A DNA stretch of 64,000 nucleotides, taken from Myxococcales bacterium 68-20 (GTDB lineage Bacteria > Myxococcota_A > Polyangia > Polyangiales > Polyangiaceae). Position 1 is the stretch's first letter; the number at the start of each line of letters is the position of its first letter. The stretch spans positions 201,441 to 265,440 of the forward strand of contig MKVQ01000001.1 in assembly GCA_001899635.1 (NCBI GenBank), in the 5' to 3' direction. The notes beneath the pieces are model-generated. The model did no database searches, was not told where the DNA came from, and saw nothing but the letters and a program-made list of their open reading frames with translations. The position numbers were made by a program, and so were the translations under genes. Of this stretch, positions 42,919 through 52,338 are shown in pieces.

Positions 42919-43947
42919 ATGCTCGAGCAGCTCGCAGAGAAGATGAAGGTCCTCAAGGGCGTCGTGGTGTCCGTGGAGAAGCAGTTCGGAAAGGGCGCCA
43001 TCATGTCGCTCGGCGACGAGGGAGCGCTCGAGGCCGTTCCGACGATCCCCACCGGCTCGCTCGCGCTCGATCTGGCCACCGGTGTCGGTGGCTATCCGCG
43101 CGGCCGCGTCGTCGAGGTGTATGGCCCGGAGTCGAGCGGGAAGACGACGCTCTCGCTCCACGCGATCGCGCAGGCGCAGCGGAACGGCGGCGTGTGTGCG
43201 TTCATCGACGCGGAGCACGCGTTCGACGTGGCATATGCGCGGTCGATTGGCGTCGAGACGGACAAGCTCCTCGTGTCGCAGCCGGACACGGGCGAGCAGG
43301 CGCTCGACATCGTCGACGTCCTCGTGCGCTCGGGGGCGGTCGACCTGGTGGTCGTCGACTCGGTCGCGGCGCTCGTTCCGCGCGCGGAGATCGAAGGCGA
43401 GATGGGCGACAGCCACATGGGTCTCCAGGCGCGTCTGATGAGCCAGGCGCTCCGGAAGCTGACGGCGATCGCGCATCGAACGAACACGACGATCATGTTT
43501 ATTAACCAGCTTCGGCAGAAGATTGGCGTTACGTTCGGCAACCCGGAGACGACGACGGGTGGCAACGCGCTCAAGTTCTACGCGTCGATGCGTCTCGACG
43601 TGCGCCGGATCGGTCAGGTGAAGGTCGGCGACGAGCTCGTCGGTGGCCGGACGCGAGTCAAATTGGCCAAGAACAAGATGGCCCCGCCGTTCTGTGAGGC
43701 GGAGTTCGAGATCCGCTACGGCAAGGGCGTCGACGGGCTGAGCGAGCTCATCGACCTCGGTCTCTCGCGCGGTCTGATCGAGAAGAGCGGCAACCACCTC
43801 TCCTTCGCGGGGACGACCCTCGGCAACGGCCGCGAGCGCTCGCGCGAGACGATCGCGGGGAGCCCCGAGCTGCAGACGACGCTACGCCAGGCCATCCTCG
43901 CATCGGGGCCGGTGCGGCCGGGTCGCCGCGCCGAAGGCGAGGCGTAG
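42919..43947 (+). CDS. recA: recombinase A
   Basis: The core strand-exchange ATPase. [12 protein letters not shown], Walker A GPESSGKT (69-76), [30 protein letters not shown] and the L2 region [30 protein letters not shown] are all intact. At 342 residues it is standard. A GAAGGA site precedes the ATG. The last 70 codons and the downstream DNA exist in a decayed second copy at 46645. Confidence 0.97.
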   Translation: MLEQLAEKMKVLKGVVVSVEKQFGKGAIMSLGDEGALEAVPTIPTGSLALDLATGVGGYPRGRVVEVYGPESSGKTTLSLHAIAQAQRNGGVCAFIDAEHAFDVAYARSIGVETDKLLVSQPDTGEQALDIVDVLVRSGAVDLVVVDSVAALVPRAEIEGEMGDSHMGLQARLMSQALRKLTAIAHRTNTTIMFINQLRQKIGVTFGNPETTTGGNALKFYASMRLDVRRIGQVKVGDELVGGRTRVKLAKNKMAPPFCEAEFEIRYGKGVDGLSELIDLGLSRGLIEKSGNHLSFAGTTLGNGRERSRETIAGSPELQTTLRQAILASGPVRPGRRAEGEA

Positions 43948-44090
43948 CGCACGGGCCCGTCGCTTGATCGAACGACGGGCCCCCGCTCGAGGAGTAGCCC
44001 CTCGGGCCAGACACGGGGCGAGGCGGCTCTTCTCGGTTCCCCCCGCCGAGAAGACGCTGCCTCGCCCCTCCGAGCAGCGGTGAAGGCGAG
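43735..44090 (+). repeat. recA 3' end duplication, copy A (intact side)
   Basis: The recA terminal codons, the following hairpin and about 110 bp beyond recur at 46645-46985 with scattered substitutions and small gaps. This copy belongs to the intact gene. Confidence 0.8.
43953..43982 (+). terminator. hairpin after recA
   Basis: Perfect 10-bp arms GGGCCCGTCG/CGACGGGCCC with loop CTTGATCGAA, a few bases after the recA stop. No T-run. The hairpin is partly preserved in the duplicated copy at about 46856. Confidence 0.55.
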
Positions 44091-44154
44091 TACCGCCCAT
44101 CGACGGACAGGAAGCGGGCTTCGGCGACGATGCTCTCGTCAGTTCGTGGGAGGA

Positions 44155-44780
44155 AGGACGTTGGACGAGGGGAGGTTCTGCGGCACCGATCCGGTCGCCT
44201 TGCATCCGGTGCAGCTCCACTACGACGGCCGTGGTCGCATCGACCAGATCACGCATGGATCACGCGTCTACACGACGACCTACGCGATGACTGCACGTAC
44301 GACGCGCAGCACTGGCAGGTCACGCATGGCGGCTCCTCTTCGCGTATGGACGGAATGGCGAAGAAGACCGACGCTGCCACGTTCGCCGAGACACTGTACA
44401 GCTACGATGCACACGGCAACCTTCGCACGGTCACGCGTCCAGCACCGCTGGCGGTGATAGACTACGTCATCGATGGCCAGAACCGGCGGATCGGTAAGAA
44501 GATCGGTGGCAGCCTCGAGCAGGGATTTCTCTATGGCGGCTCGCGGAGCTCGACGCTACCGGAGCCGTCGTCTCGCGCTTCGTACGCGAGCGGCGGTCAC
44601 GCGCTGGACTTCATGATGAAGGGCGGTGCGACGTACCGATTCGTCAAGGACGACCTCGGCAGCCCGTGCCTCGTCGTCGATACGTCGGCGGGTGCACGCG
44701 CCCAGCGATGCGCGCGGCCGACGGAGGCGATGATTGGAGACGTGTTGCGGCGAAATCCAGTGAAAGGCTATGAATGGTGA
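44155..44780 (+). pseudogene. RHS/YD-repeat protein remnant 1
   Basis: YD-repeat words lie in more than one frame: HYDGRGRIDQITHGSRVYTTTY near 44219-44280, then YSYDAHGNLRTVTRP, IDGQNRRIGKKIGG and FVKDDLGSPCLVVDTSAGA. It is the core end of an RHS polymorphic toxin, frameshifted and without the N-terminal shell. The tip domain is almost fully deleted and ends RRNPVKGYEW-stop. The last codons overlap the start of the next lipoprotein. Confidence 0.72.
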
Positions 44781-45409
44781 CCCGGTTGCAGGCGGTCGTC
44801 GTTGCGGTAGTCGGTGCTCTCATCTCGTGCAAGAGGAGCGAGTCCGACCGCGACGGTGGTGCCCCGTCCAGCGTTGACGTGCGTCCTGTCGCGACATTGA
44901 TTGAAGCAGGGCCGCGCACCGTCAGAGGAGTTGGTTACGTTTCGGGGTGTATTCGTGAGGCCGAGCGCGACCACGCCTTTGTCTACGATGACCACGGGAT
45001 GAATAGGTTTTGTGGCTTCGGGCTTGAGTTTTCCTCTGCCAAACCCTTGCTGGTCTTAGAGGAGGAGAGGGCGGCTCCGGGTTGGGAGGCACTCAACTGG
45101 AAGGTGGACATCGGTGGGAATCGAGTGCTGTTTCGGCTGGATTCCGATTGGTCCGATTTTCGGGCGGAAGGGTTTGAGGCGGCCGACATAGCTGAAGTTG
45201 AGTTTAAGTATGTCAAGGGGCGAGTGGCGAAGAAGATGCGCGGCGCGCGGATGCGAGTGAGGACAGACCTGTTGTCTCGTGAGCAGGCGGTGCATCGAAG
45301 AGTGCATGTGAGTTACGATTGTCGACCTTCGGAGTGTCTCGAGTACGACCGTCTTCTCAGTACGATACGTATTCCATTTGCCGAGCGAGAGACCGACTCG
45401 GGACGGTGA
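44774..45409 (+). CDS. lipoprotein A, paired with an RHS tip
   Basis: A short lipoprotein signal (VVAVVGALISC) is followed by a soluble domain with GWEALNWKVDIGGNRVLFRLDSDWSDF and KYVKGRVAKK. Its ATG lies inside the final codons of RHS remnant 1 (GAATGGTGA). The paralogue at 45748 starts in exactly the same way. AT content is higher than its neighbours, suggesting transfer. Position suggests an immunity or accessory protein for the lost toxin tip; the family is unknown. Confidence 0.7.
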   Translation: MVTRLQAVVVAVVGALISCKRSESDRDGGAPSSVDVRPVATLIEAGPRTVRGVGYVSGCIREAERDHAFVYDDHGMNRFCGFGLEFSSAKPLLVLEEERAAPGWEALNWKVDIGGNRVLFRLDSDWSDFRAEGFEAADIAEVEFKYVKGRVAKKMRGARMRVRTDLLSREQAVHRRVHVSYDCRPSECLEYDRLLSTIRIPFAERETDSGR

Positions 45410-45418
45410 CCGCCCTCC

Positions 45419-45754
45419 CGCGGCGAGCGATCCGATCGATCGACCTGATGGCGGCTGGTCGCACGCCCATCACCTTGATGCTCGACATGAGCCGGTCACG
45501 CGTGGCGGCTCCTCCTTCGCGTACGGACCGAACGGCGAACTGGCGAAGAAGACCGACGCTGTCACGTTCGCCGAGACGCACAGCTACGATGCACACGGCA
45601 ACCTTCGCACGGTCACGTGCCCAGCACCGCTGGCGGTGATAGACTACGTCATCGACGGCCAGAACCGGCGGATCGGTAAGAAGATCGGTGGCAGCCTCGA
45701 ACAGGGATCGACCAAGTTCTGCGGCGCAACCCGGCCAAGGACTACGAATGGTGA
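45419..45754 (+). pseudogene. RHS remnant 2
   Basis: It repeats the words of remnant 1: GSSFAYGPNGELAKKTDAVTFAET, SYDAHGNLRTVTCP, VIDGQNRRIGKKIGGSLEQG. It then jumps directly to a tip ending RRNPAKDYEW-type sequence in a shifted frame. It is about 90% identical at DNA level to remnant 1 over 200 bp. It separates the two paralogous lipoproteins. Confidence 0.7.
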
Positions 45755-46395
45755 ACAGCGTTGCCGCCGCACTCTGGCTCATGTTGGCGGCGTCGTGCCG
45801 TAGCCCATCCTGCGCGAGAGCAGCGGAGCAGCCCCCGATGCAAGAAGCTGGGGTGGGAGGCGATTCGAGCGACGGCGCGGCGAACTCGCCGGAGGAGTCG
45901 CTCAGCCGCTATCAGTCGGGTTGCGTGCGCGATGCAGTTCCCGGGCAGGCGTTCACATACGTAGAGGACGGGCTCACGCGGTTCTGTAGCTTCGGGCTTG
46001 AATTTTCCGCAGCAGCTCCGGTGCGCGTGATCGAGCAAAACTTGAGTATCGAGGGGTGGGAGGCGCTCGATTGGCTCGTTGAGGTCGGTACGACAAAGGT
46101 ATCGTTTCGGTTGGACTCGGATTGGACGAACTTTTCGGAAGAAGGTTATCGGGAGCCCGAGATCGAACAGGTTGAGTACGCACACGTGAAGGGCAGGATT
46201 GCGAGAAAGCGAACTGGAAGAACAACACGCGTAGCAACGGACCTTGTTGCGCTTGAGCGCGATGTTATCTATCGCCGCGTTCATGCGCGGTTCGAGTGTG
46301 GGTCGACCGCGTGCGCTGAGCTGGACGCGATGCTCAAGACAATTCGTGTCCCGTTGGTCCGCCCCAGTAAGCGCCGGGGCGACGCCGGACGATGA
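45748..46395 (+). CDS. lipoprotein B, paralogue of lipoprotein A
   Basis: The signal VNSVAAALWLMLAASC has a lipobox. The domain matches lipoprotein A: SGCVRDAVPGQAFTYVEDGLTRFCSFGLEFS, GWEALDWLVEVG and FRLDSDWTNFSEEGY. The ATG lies in the same GAATGGTGA overlap with the RHS tip upstream. Codon use is less GC-biased than the core genes. Probably immunity-like; not recognised beyond the paralogy. Confidence 0.7.
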   Translation: MVNSVAAALWLMLAASCRSPSCARAAEQPPMQEAGVGGDSSDGAANSPEESLSRYQSGCVRDAVPGQAFTYVEDGLTRFCSFGLEFSAAAPVRVIEQNLSIEGWEALDWLVEVGTTKVSFRLDSDWTNFSEEGYREPEIEQVEYAHVKGRIARKRTGRTTRVATDLVALERDVIYRRVHARFECGSTACAELDAMLKTIRVPLVRPSKRRGDAGR

Positions 46396-46644
46396 CCCCG
46401 TGCGGCTCTGGCTGTCGCGCGGCGCTCGGGGACATTGCGGGGGCGGTAAGGTTCAGGCTCGCACCGAGGAGGCGTCGACGCATTCCCATCCCGACGAGAA
46501 GGCGTAGTCGACCCACGTGACCGACTACGCCTCAGATGCGGCTGCCAGGTGCGGAATCAGAACGGCTAAGGAGATCGAGGACGGCTCAAGAACCCGGCCG
46601 CGATCCGGTCCCGGGTCGGCGTCCCCGTGAACCTCCGGCCGGCC

Positions 46645-46985
46645 ACGTCACACCTCATCGATCTCGGGCCCTCGCGCGGGCTGGTCGAAAGGAGCGGCAA
46701 CCACCTAGCCTCGCCGGGACGACGGTCGGCAACGGCCACAAGCGCTCGCGCGAGAGGATCGCGGCGAGCGCCGAGCGTCCAGAGGACGCCACGCCACGCC
46801 ATCCTCGCATCGGGGCCGGGGCGCCGCGCCGAAGGCGAGGCGTAGCGCACGATGCCCGTCGCTTGATCGAACGACGGGCCGCCGGTCGAGGCGTAGCCCC
46901 CCGGCTGAGACTCGGGGCGAGGCGGCTCTTCTTGGTTCCCCCGCCGAGGAGAGCTGCCTCGCGCTCGGGCGCATGGGTGGAAGGG
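46645..46985 (+). pseudogene. decayed copy of the recA 3' end (copy B)
   Basis: This segment matches the last codons of recA (LIDLGPSRGLVERSGNHLASPG), the stop, the following hairpin word CGTCGCTTGATCGAACGACG and the GAGGCGGCTCTTCTTGGTTCC stretch that follows recA. It carries small indels. It marks a 2.9-kb segmental duplication or the far end of an insertion at recA. Confidence 0.8.
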
Positions 46986-47430
46986 GAGCATGGCCCGTCT
47001 ATGACCGGACATCAGAGTCGGCGGTCGATCCGGCCATCACGTTGGTATCAATGAGCGGAACTGGCTTTACGTTCGGGGACGATCCGTCTACCCACCAGCT
47101 CACGTCGATACGCGATGAAGCAAAGACGAGAGACGGAGCAGTCGTGCCCCCGGTACCATAGCGAGCATGGAAGAGGATGAGCTGCGGAGAAAGTTCGCGG
47201 CTATGGCTGGGCAGAGCTACTCAGCGCTGAAGAACAACTGCACTGAGCCGGGTAGAGCGCGGGGTGTCGTCGGCTGGTCGACGCGATCCGGCGCTCAGCG
47301 CTCTGCTGCCCACCGGCGCGGAGTCTCAACGACATCGCCATCGGGCAGACGTGTCATCCAGGCTCGGCCCGCTCGCCGTTCGGTCCTCCGTGATCGATTG
47401 CTGCTCGGATAGCTTCTGGAGCATGTACTG
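46986..47430 (+). other. possible toxin-tip debris
   Basis: Short plus-strand frames read SGTGFTFGDDPSTHQL and then EEDELRRKFAAMAGQSYSALKNNCT before degrading. The NNC context is seen in some papain-like or NlpC-like exported domains, but the piece is too short to assign. It lies between the recA copy and a small lipoprotein, the slot a toxin tip would fill. Confidence 0.3.
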
Positions 47431-47715
47431 ATGCGTTCGACAAAATGGGTTATCATCGCATCTGGAATTGTACTGTTCGCGTGCCGAGGGGACGCGAGGG
47501 TGACCGGTCGCGACGCGTGGATCCATGACACGGAATCGGAATGCGGTGGCTCTTGGAAGCCGGGCAAAACGGTCGTAGTGTCTAGCGGATCGAGTGTGGA
47601 GGTTCTGGCGGAAATTTCGCAGAAGGAGCGCCTTTGCTTGCGCGTTAGGTGGCAAGGTCGGGTCGGCTACGTGGATGCGCATGATGCCGCGATCAAGCCG
47701 CTCGCGTCCAAGTGA
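47431..47715 (+). CDS. small lipoprotein with SH3-like fold (94 aa)
   Basis: Signal TKWVIIASGIVLFAC with lipobox, then about 75 residues with SSGSSVEVLAEISQKERLCLRVRWQGRVGYVDAHD, a bacterial SH3-like pattern. It is unrelated in sequence to lipoproteins A and B but in the same kind of slot between RHS scraps. Relatively AT-rich, so likely acquired. An immunity role is possible. Confidence 0.6.
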   Translation: MRSTKWVIIASGIVLFACRGDARVTGRDAWIHDTESECGGSWKPGKTVVVSSGSSVEVLAEISQKERLCLRVRWQGRVGYVDAHDAAIKPLASK

Positions 47716-47853
47716 ACGGCACGTCGTTCCGACTGCGGAGAAGCGGAAACCTGTAGCGAGTATGAGGAACCCCGATTTGTGAGTTTGCAGATCCGCCTCT
47801 GCCAGTAAGACCTCGGGTCCTGGGCTCGTTACGACGCGCAGGACCGGCAGAAG

Positions 47854-48065
47854 ATGCTCGCCGGCAGCTCCTTCGCGTACGGACCGAATGGCGAGCTGGC
47901 GAAGAAGACCGACGCTGTCACGCTCAGCGAGACACTGTGCAGCTGCGATGCACACGGCAACCCTTCGCACGGTCACGCGCCCCGCAGCGCTGGCGGTGAT
48001 AGACGACGTCATCGACGGTCAGAACCGGCGGATCGGCAAGAAGATCGGTGGCGGCCTCTCTTCGG
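47854..48065 (+). pseudogene. RHS remnant 3
   Basis: Third copy of the same fragment: GSSFAYGPNGELAKKTDAVTLSET, then after a one-base shift RTVTRPAALAVIDDVIDGQNRRIGKKIGGGL. It is followed by nothing recognisable up to the SDR gene at 48326. Confidence 0.65.
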
Positions 48066-48325
48066 CGGTCGGACGCGAGCGGAGCGTGCCGTCTGACCGG
48101 CAGCCGGCGGGCCTTCCGGACGCACCCAGCGGCGGTCGGTGATGCCGACACCTTCCGTCGCAACGAGCGACGTCCGCCCCTGACGCGGCAGGCGGAGCGG
48201 AGGGCGCACCTACGGGCGCCCGACCCGATTCGGCCGCCAGAGCGATCGCTCGATCGACGGACCGGCCGCGCGACCAGCTGAGCCGGCTCGGCGATCGATC
48301 TCCACCCGAGAGGTCACGGCCGAGC

Positions 48326-49252
48326 ATGAGCGACGGCGGCACCGTTCTTGGTTTTCCGGCCTGCATGAGGAACGTGACGCGTCACGACCCGAGAGCCCAG
48401 GCGAAGCGTCCGGCGTTTCGCGACACGACAGAGAGCGCTCCGGGCCGCGAATCGCGGACGCGGGACAAGCACGAGCACGGTGAAGAGAGCTACCGCGGGC
48501 ATGACAGACTGACCAACCGTGTGGCGCTCGTGACGGGCGCGGACAGCGGCATCGGTCGCGCGGTCGCGGTCGCCTTCGCGCGCGAAGGAGCCGACGTCGC
48601 GATCTCGTACTTGAACGAGCACGAAGAAGCGAAGGTCACCGAGCGCCTCGTGACGGCCGCCGGGCGTCGCGCGCTGCTCATCCCGGGGGATCTCTCCGAG
48701 CGCTCGACCTGCGACCGCATCGTCGATGCCACCGTCGGCGCGTTCGGACGGATCGACATCCTCGTCAATAACGCCGCCTACCGGGGCAGGGCCGTCGAGA
48801 AGTTCGAGGAGATCGACGACGACCGCATCGAGCAGGCGTTCCGTATCAACGTCATCGCCATGTTCCATCTCGTCCGACGAGCCCTCCCGCACATGCGCGA
48901 GGGCTCGTCGATCATCAACGTCGCCTCCATCCAGGCGTACCACCCCTCGGCCGCCATCCTCGACTATGCCGCGACGAAGGGCGCGATCGTCACCCTCACG
49001 AAGGGCTTCGCCGAAGAGGTCATCAAGCGAGGCATCCGTGCGAACGCGATCGCGACGGGCCCCGCATGGATACCGCTCGTCGTCGAGCCGTTCCCGAGGG
49101 CGGAGGGGAGGTCCTTCGTCGAGCGGTCACCGCTGGACCATCCCGCTTCGCCCGCCGACATCGCGCCCGCTTTCGTGTTCCTGGCGTGCGACGAATCGCG
49201 TTACGTCAACGGCGAGGTCCTCGGGCTCATCAGCGGTACGTCGGCGGCCTGA
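48326..49252 (+). CDS. short-chain dehydrogenase/reductase
   Basis: A 65-residue polar leader precedes the Rossmann fold. NAD(P) binding is VALVTGADSGIGRAVAVAFAREG, then DILVNNAAYRG. The catalytic Ser lies in INVASIQAY and Tyr/Lys in DYAATKGAI. The C-terminal pattern (GPAWIPL, then AFVFLACDESRYVNGEVL) is that of the YhxC/YdaD-like SDRs with long N-termini, often stress-linked. The substrate is unknown. Confidence 0.88.
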   Translation: MSDGGTVLGFPACMRNVTRHDPRAQAKRPAFRDTTESAPGRESRTRDKHEHGEESYRGHDRLTNRVALVTGADSGIGRAVAVAFAREGADVAISYLNEHEEAKVTERLVTAAGRRALLIPGDLSERSTCDRIVDATVGAFGRIDILVNNAAYRGRAVEKFEEIDDDRIEQAFRINVIAMFHLVRRALPHMREGSSIINVASIQAYHPSAAILDYAATKGAIVTLTKGFAEEVIKRGIRANAIATGPAWIPLVVEPFPRAEGRSFVERSPLDHPASPADIAPAFVFLACDESRYVNGEVLGLISGTSAA

Positions 49253-49278
49253 GAGCGCGCAGAGCGCGCCGCGCACGG

Positions 49279-50289
49279 TCATCTGCCGGCGGCGGCTTCG
49301 TCCTGCTTGTCCCACCGCGCCTTGAGCCACGGGTACATCGTCTCGCCCATCGCTTGGAGCTGCTTCACGTGGTCGGAGGCCTGTGTGCCTTCGAAGCCGC
49401 GGATGTGGAAGCTGCCCTGATCGACCGCATAGAACTGATGCATCTCGCGCGGGCCGGTGGCGATGGACGGGGTCTTCTCCATGTCGATCATCGCGAGCAG
49501 TTTCGCGACACATTCCTGCACGCTCGGGTAGGGGCCCGTCGGGATCGTCGTGTGCGTGATCGCGAAGAGCTTCTCGTCGCGACGGGCCGCCTCGGCGAAT
49601 CGGGCGAACTTCTCGAGCCCGCGCGTGTTCACGGTGCGCTTCTTCGGATCGGTGAAATGAGTGAAGAAGCCGTCCGCGAGGAGCACCGCATCGACGCGCG
49701 GCGTGAAGGTCTCGGTGAGGACTCGCGCGATCGAGCTGAAGCCCGCGCTCCACGCCGAGAGGGCGATGCGACGGAGCTGGGCTCCCTCAGCGTGGCCGCT
49801 CTGCGCGACCTCGGCCTGCGTATCCGCGAGGAGTTGGTCGAACGCCGCCGGGCTCTTGAACGCGTTCGAGTATGGCTCGGTACCTGCTCCGAGGTTGACG
49901 CTCACGACGACGACGTTGAGCTTCGCGTGCTCGATGTTCGCCTGCTGCCATCGGCCGTCGCCGTGGAAGTGGACGATGAGATCGTAGCCGCCTCGCTTGG
50001 CCACGAACCAAGGCGGGATGAACAGCTCCGCGCCGCGTCCGATCCGCGCGCGATACCCCGTCGCGGTCTCGATCTGCTTCGGTGTCTCGACCTCGGAGGC
50101 GCGTGGCGCTCGCTCTGCCTTGCTCGCGGACCGCGCTGGCGGAGGTATCGGCTGGTCGCGCGAGCACGCATCGAGCGCGATGAGGAGCGCCGCGAGGCTC
50201 GCGATGTACGTGGTCCGGAGTGCGGCTCGCTTGACCGTGCAGAATGCAATATTCCGATGGCGGAAGAGAGCATGGGCGGCCGGGCTCAT
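49279..50289 (-). CDS. alpha/beta-hydrolase-like lipoprotein
   Basis: A signal with lipobox (LAALLIALDAC) precedes an alpha/beta fold: YDLIVHFHGDGRWQQANIEHAK (oxyanion HFHG), nucleophile elbow SAWSAGFSS, and a C-terminal His region DHVKQLQAMGETMYPWL. It is similar in plan to exported esterase or depolymerase-type proteins. I chose the ATG at 50289; the frame extends to a TTG at 50316. Convergent with the SDR gene. Confidence 0.75.
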   Translation of the reverse strand: MSPAAHALFRHRNIAFCTVKRAALRTTYIASLAALLIALDACSRDQPIPPPARSASKAERAPRASEVETPKQIETATGYRARIGRGAELFIPPWFVAKRGGYDLIVHFHGDGRWQQANIEHAKLNVVVVSVNLGAGTEPYSNAFKSPAAFDQLLADTQAEVAQSGHAEGAQLRRIALSAWSAGFSSIARVLTETFTPRVDAVLLADGFFTHFTDPKKRTVNTRGLEKFARFAEAARRDEKLFAITHTTIPTGPYPSVQECVAKLLAMIDMEKTPSIATGPREMHQFYAVDQGSFHIRGFEGTQASDHVKQLQAMGETMYPWLKARWDKQDEAAAGR

Positions 50290-50526
50290 CGGACTTTTCC
50301 CGTGTGCTTTCAACAAAGCGCCGGTCTCTGAGTGACCGAGGCAGCAGGGTGATGGACGCCTGACTCAGGCGACTGCTCACGAGACTCGGTGCGAATCTGA
50401 AATTGTGACGGATCTTCGAGGGGAATCAAGTGCGCGGGATACGGGCATCACCCTTGCCTGCGCACATTCGACCATGCCCAAGGATGAGATCGCCCTTCAC
50501 GGGCAACTCAACGCGGGCCGAAGGCC

Positions 50527-50549
50527 CACCACTGCGGGTGGTTGGGGCG
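50527..50549 (-). repeat. dispersed repeat copy 3
   Basis: Reverse complement of the word at 23941 with one or two changes (GCCCCAACCACCCGCAGTGG). It lies about 30 bp before the start of the sigma-54 activator. Confidence 0.6.
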
Positions 50550-50580
50550 CGAGCCCCAAATTTCTCCCGAGTGGAAAGGC

Positions 50581-52320
50581 ATGCGCACTCCCGAACCGCC
50601 CACCAGAGACGACTCCGATCCCGTGCACGGACCGGACCCTCTCACGAGAGACCGAATGGCCCATCCGAAGATGCCCGCTCGACTCCAGAGCCCGTCTGCT
50701 CCCATCGCGCCGATGGCGCCGCAGGTCCCGCAGGCCGGAAGGAGCGCGTCGGGGATCGCGCCGCGGAGTCCGCAGGCGCCGCTGCCACCCTCGGTACCGC
50801 CGCCGCCGCCACTGCCCGCGAACTTCGGCGCGAGCGCGACGAGCTCGCCGGTGAGCAAACCCACTGGGCAGCCTGCGGCGAGCGCCTCGGCGAACCCGAC
50901 GCTCCCCGACATCGAGCTGGATCGGCCGACGGGCAAGAGCATCCACACCGTCCGCCAGCTGATCGAGACCGTCGCGGTCCCGCGCATGTCGCTCTCGGTG
51001 GAGCGCGAAGGCGGGATGCCCGTGCAGCGGACCATCGTCCACGACGGCGACCTCTGCAAGATCGGCTCGCATGCTTCGAACGACATCGTCCTTCGCGATC
51101 CGATGGTCTCGCGCTTCCATTGCCGCCTCGTCCGCGAGGACGGCGTGTGGCGGCTCCGTGACTCGGGCTCGATGAACGGAACGAAGCTCGACGGCGTCCG
51201 CATTCGCGACGCCGACATCGTGGAGGGCGGCGTCCTCACGATTGGCGATTCGGTCGTCCGACTCCGCGCCGGTGCTCCGCAGAAGGAAGACATCGTGCCG
51301 ATGCTTCCGTCGTTCGGCGCGCTCGTCGGGACGAGCATGCCGATGCGGCGGATGTTCGGTCTGCTCGACAAGATCGCGCAGAGCGACATCAACGTGCTGA
51401 TCGAAGGTGAGAGCGGAACGGGCAAGGAGCTCGTCGCGACCGAGATCATGCAGCGCAGCTCGCGTGCGGACAAACCGTTCGTCGTCGTCGACTGCGGCGC
51501 GATCAGCCCGAGCCTCGTCGAGAGCGAGCTCTTCGGCCATGTCCGCGGCGCGTTCACCGGAGCCGATCGCGATCGCATGGGCGCATTCGAGGCGGCCGAC
51601 GGCGGCACCGTCTTCCTCGACGAGATCGGCGAGCTGCCGCTCGAGCTCCAGCCCAAGCTCCTTCGCGCCCTCGAGGCACGCGAGATCCGCCGCGTCGGCG
51701 AGACCCGCGCGCGCCGCGTGAACGTCCGCGTCATCTCGGCGACGAATCGCGACCTCGAGCGCGAAGTCAACAAGGGGCGCTTCCGCGAGGACCTCTACTT
51801 CCGCCTCGCCGTCATCAGCGCGCGAGTGCCTCCGCTCCGCGAGCGGCTCGACGACCTCCTCGTCCTCGTGCGGACCTTCCTCCAGCAGCTCGGCGTGCCG
51901 GAGGAGGAGCGCCTCTTCCCGCAGCCGGTCCTCCAGGAGATGTCGAAGCACGACTGGCCGGGGAACGTGCGCGAGCTACGCAACTACGTCGAACGGAGCG
52001 TCGTGCTCCAGTCGGCGAGCCCCACGCTCCGTCGTGGACAGGGCGCTGCGCCGCCCGCAGCGGGGCCGATCAACGGGATCGATCTCTCGGTCCCCTTCCG
52101 CATCGCGAAGGACTCCGTCATCGACTCCTTCGAGCGCTCGTACCTCTCACAGCTCCTCGAGGCCGCCGGCGGCAACATGAGCAAGGCCGCTCGCATGGCC
52201 GGAATGGACCGCATGTATCTCCATCGGCTCGTGCAGAAGCACGGGCTTCGCAGCGGGCGCGGGCAGGGCGCCAGCGGGGAGCATCAGGCGATCCGCGTCG
52301 GACCGATGCTCAAGGACTGA
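50581..52320 (+). CDS. FHA-domain sigma-54-dependent activator
   Basis: A Pro-rich leader of about 100 residues precedes an FHA domain (KIGSHASNDIVLRDPMVSRFHCRL and DSGSMNGTKLDG). Next is the AAA+ domain with GESGTGKE, the sigma-54 contact loop GAFTGA, GGTVFLDEIGEL and the HDWPGNVRELRNYVE region. A Fis-type helix-turn-helix ends the protein (GGNMSKAARMAGMDRMYLHRLVQKHG). It should activate RpoN promoters in response to phospho-threonine signalling. The start follows GGAAAGG. Confidence 0.93.
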   Translation: MRTPEPPTRDDSDPVHGPDPLTRDRMAHPKMPARLQSPSAPIAPMAPQVPQAGRSASGIAPRSPQAPLPPSVPPPPPLPANFGASATSSPVSKPTGQPAASASANPTLPDIELDRPTGKSIHTVRQLIETVAVPRMSLSVEREGGMPVQRTIVHDGDLCKIGSHASNDIVLRDPMVSRFHCRLVREDGVWRLRDSGSMNGTKLDGVRIRDADIVEGGVLTIGDSVVRLRAGAPQKEDIVPMLPSFGALVGTSMPMRRMFGLLDKIAQSDINVLIEGESGTGKELVATEIMQRSSRADKPFVVVDCGAISPSLVESELFGHVRGAFTGADRDRMGAFEAADGGTVFLDEIGELPLELQPKLLRALEAREIRRVGETRARRVNVRVISATNRDLEREVNKGRFREDLYFRLAVISARVPPLRERLDDLLVLVRTFLQQLGVPEEERLFPQPVLQEMSKHDWPGNVRELRNYVERSVVLQSASPTLRRGQGAAPPAAGPINGIDLSVPFRIAKDSVIDSFERSYLSQLLEAAGGNMSKAARMAGMDRMYLHRLVQKHGLRSGRGQGASGEHQAIRVGPMLKD

Positions 52321-52338
52321 CGGTCGCCTGAAGCTCGC

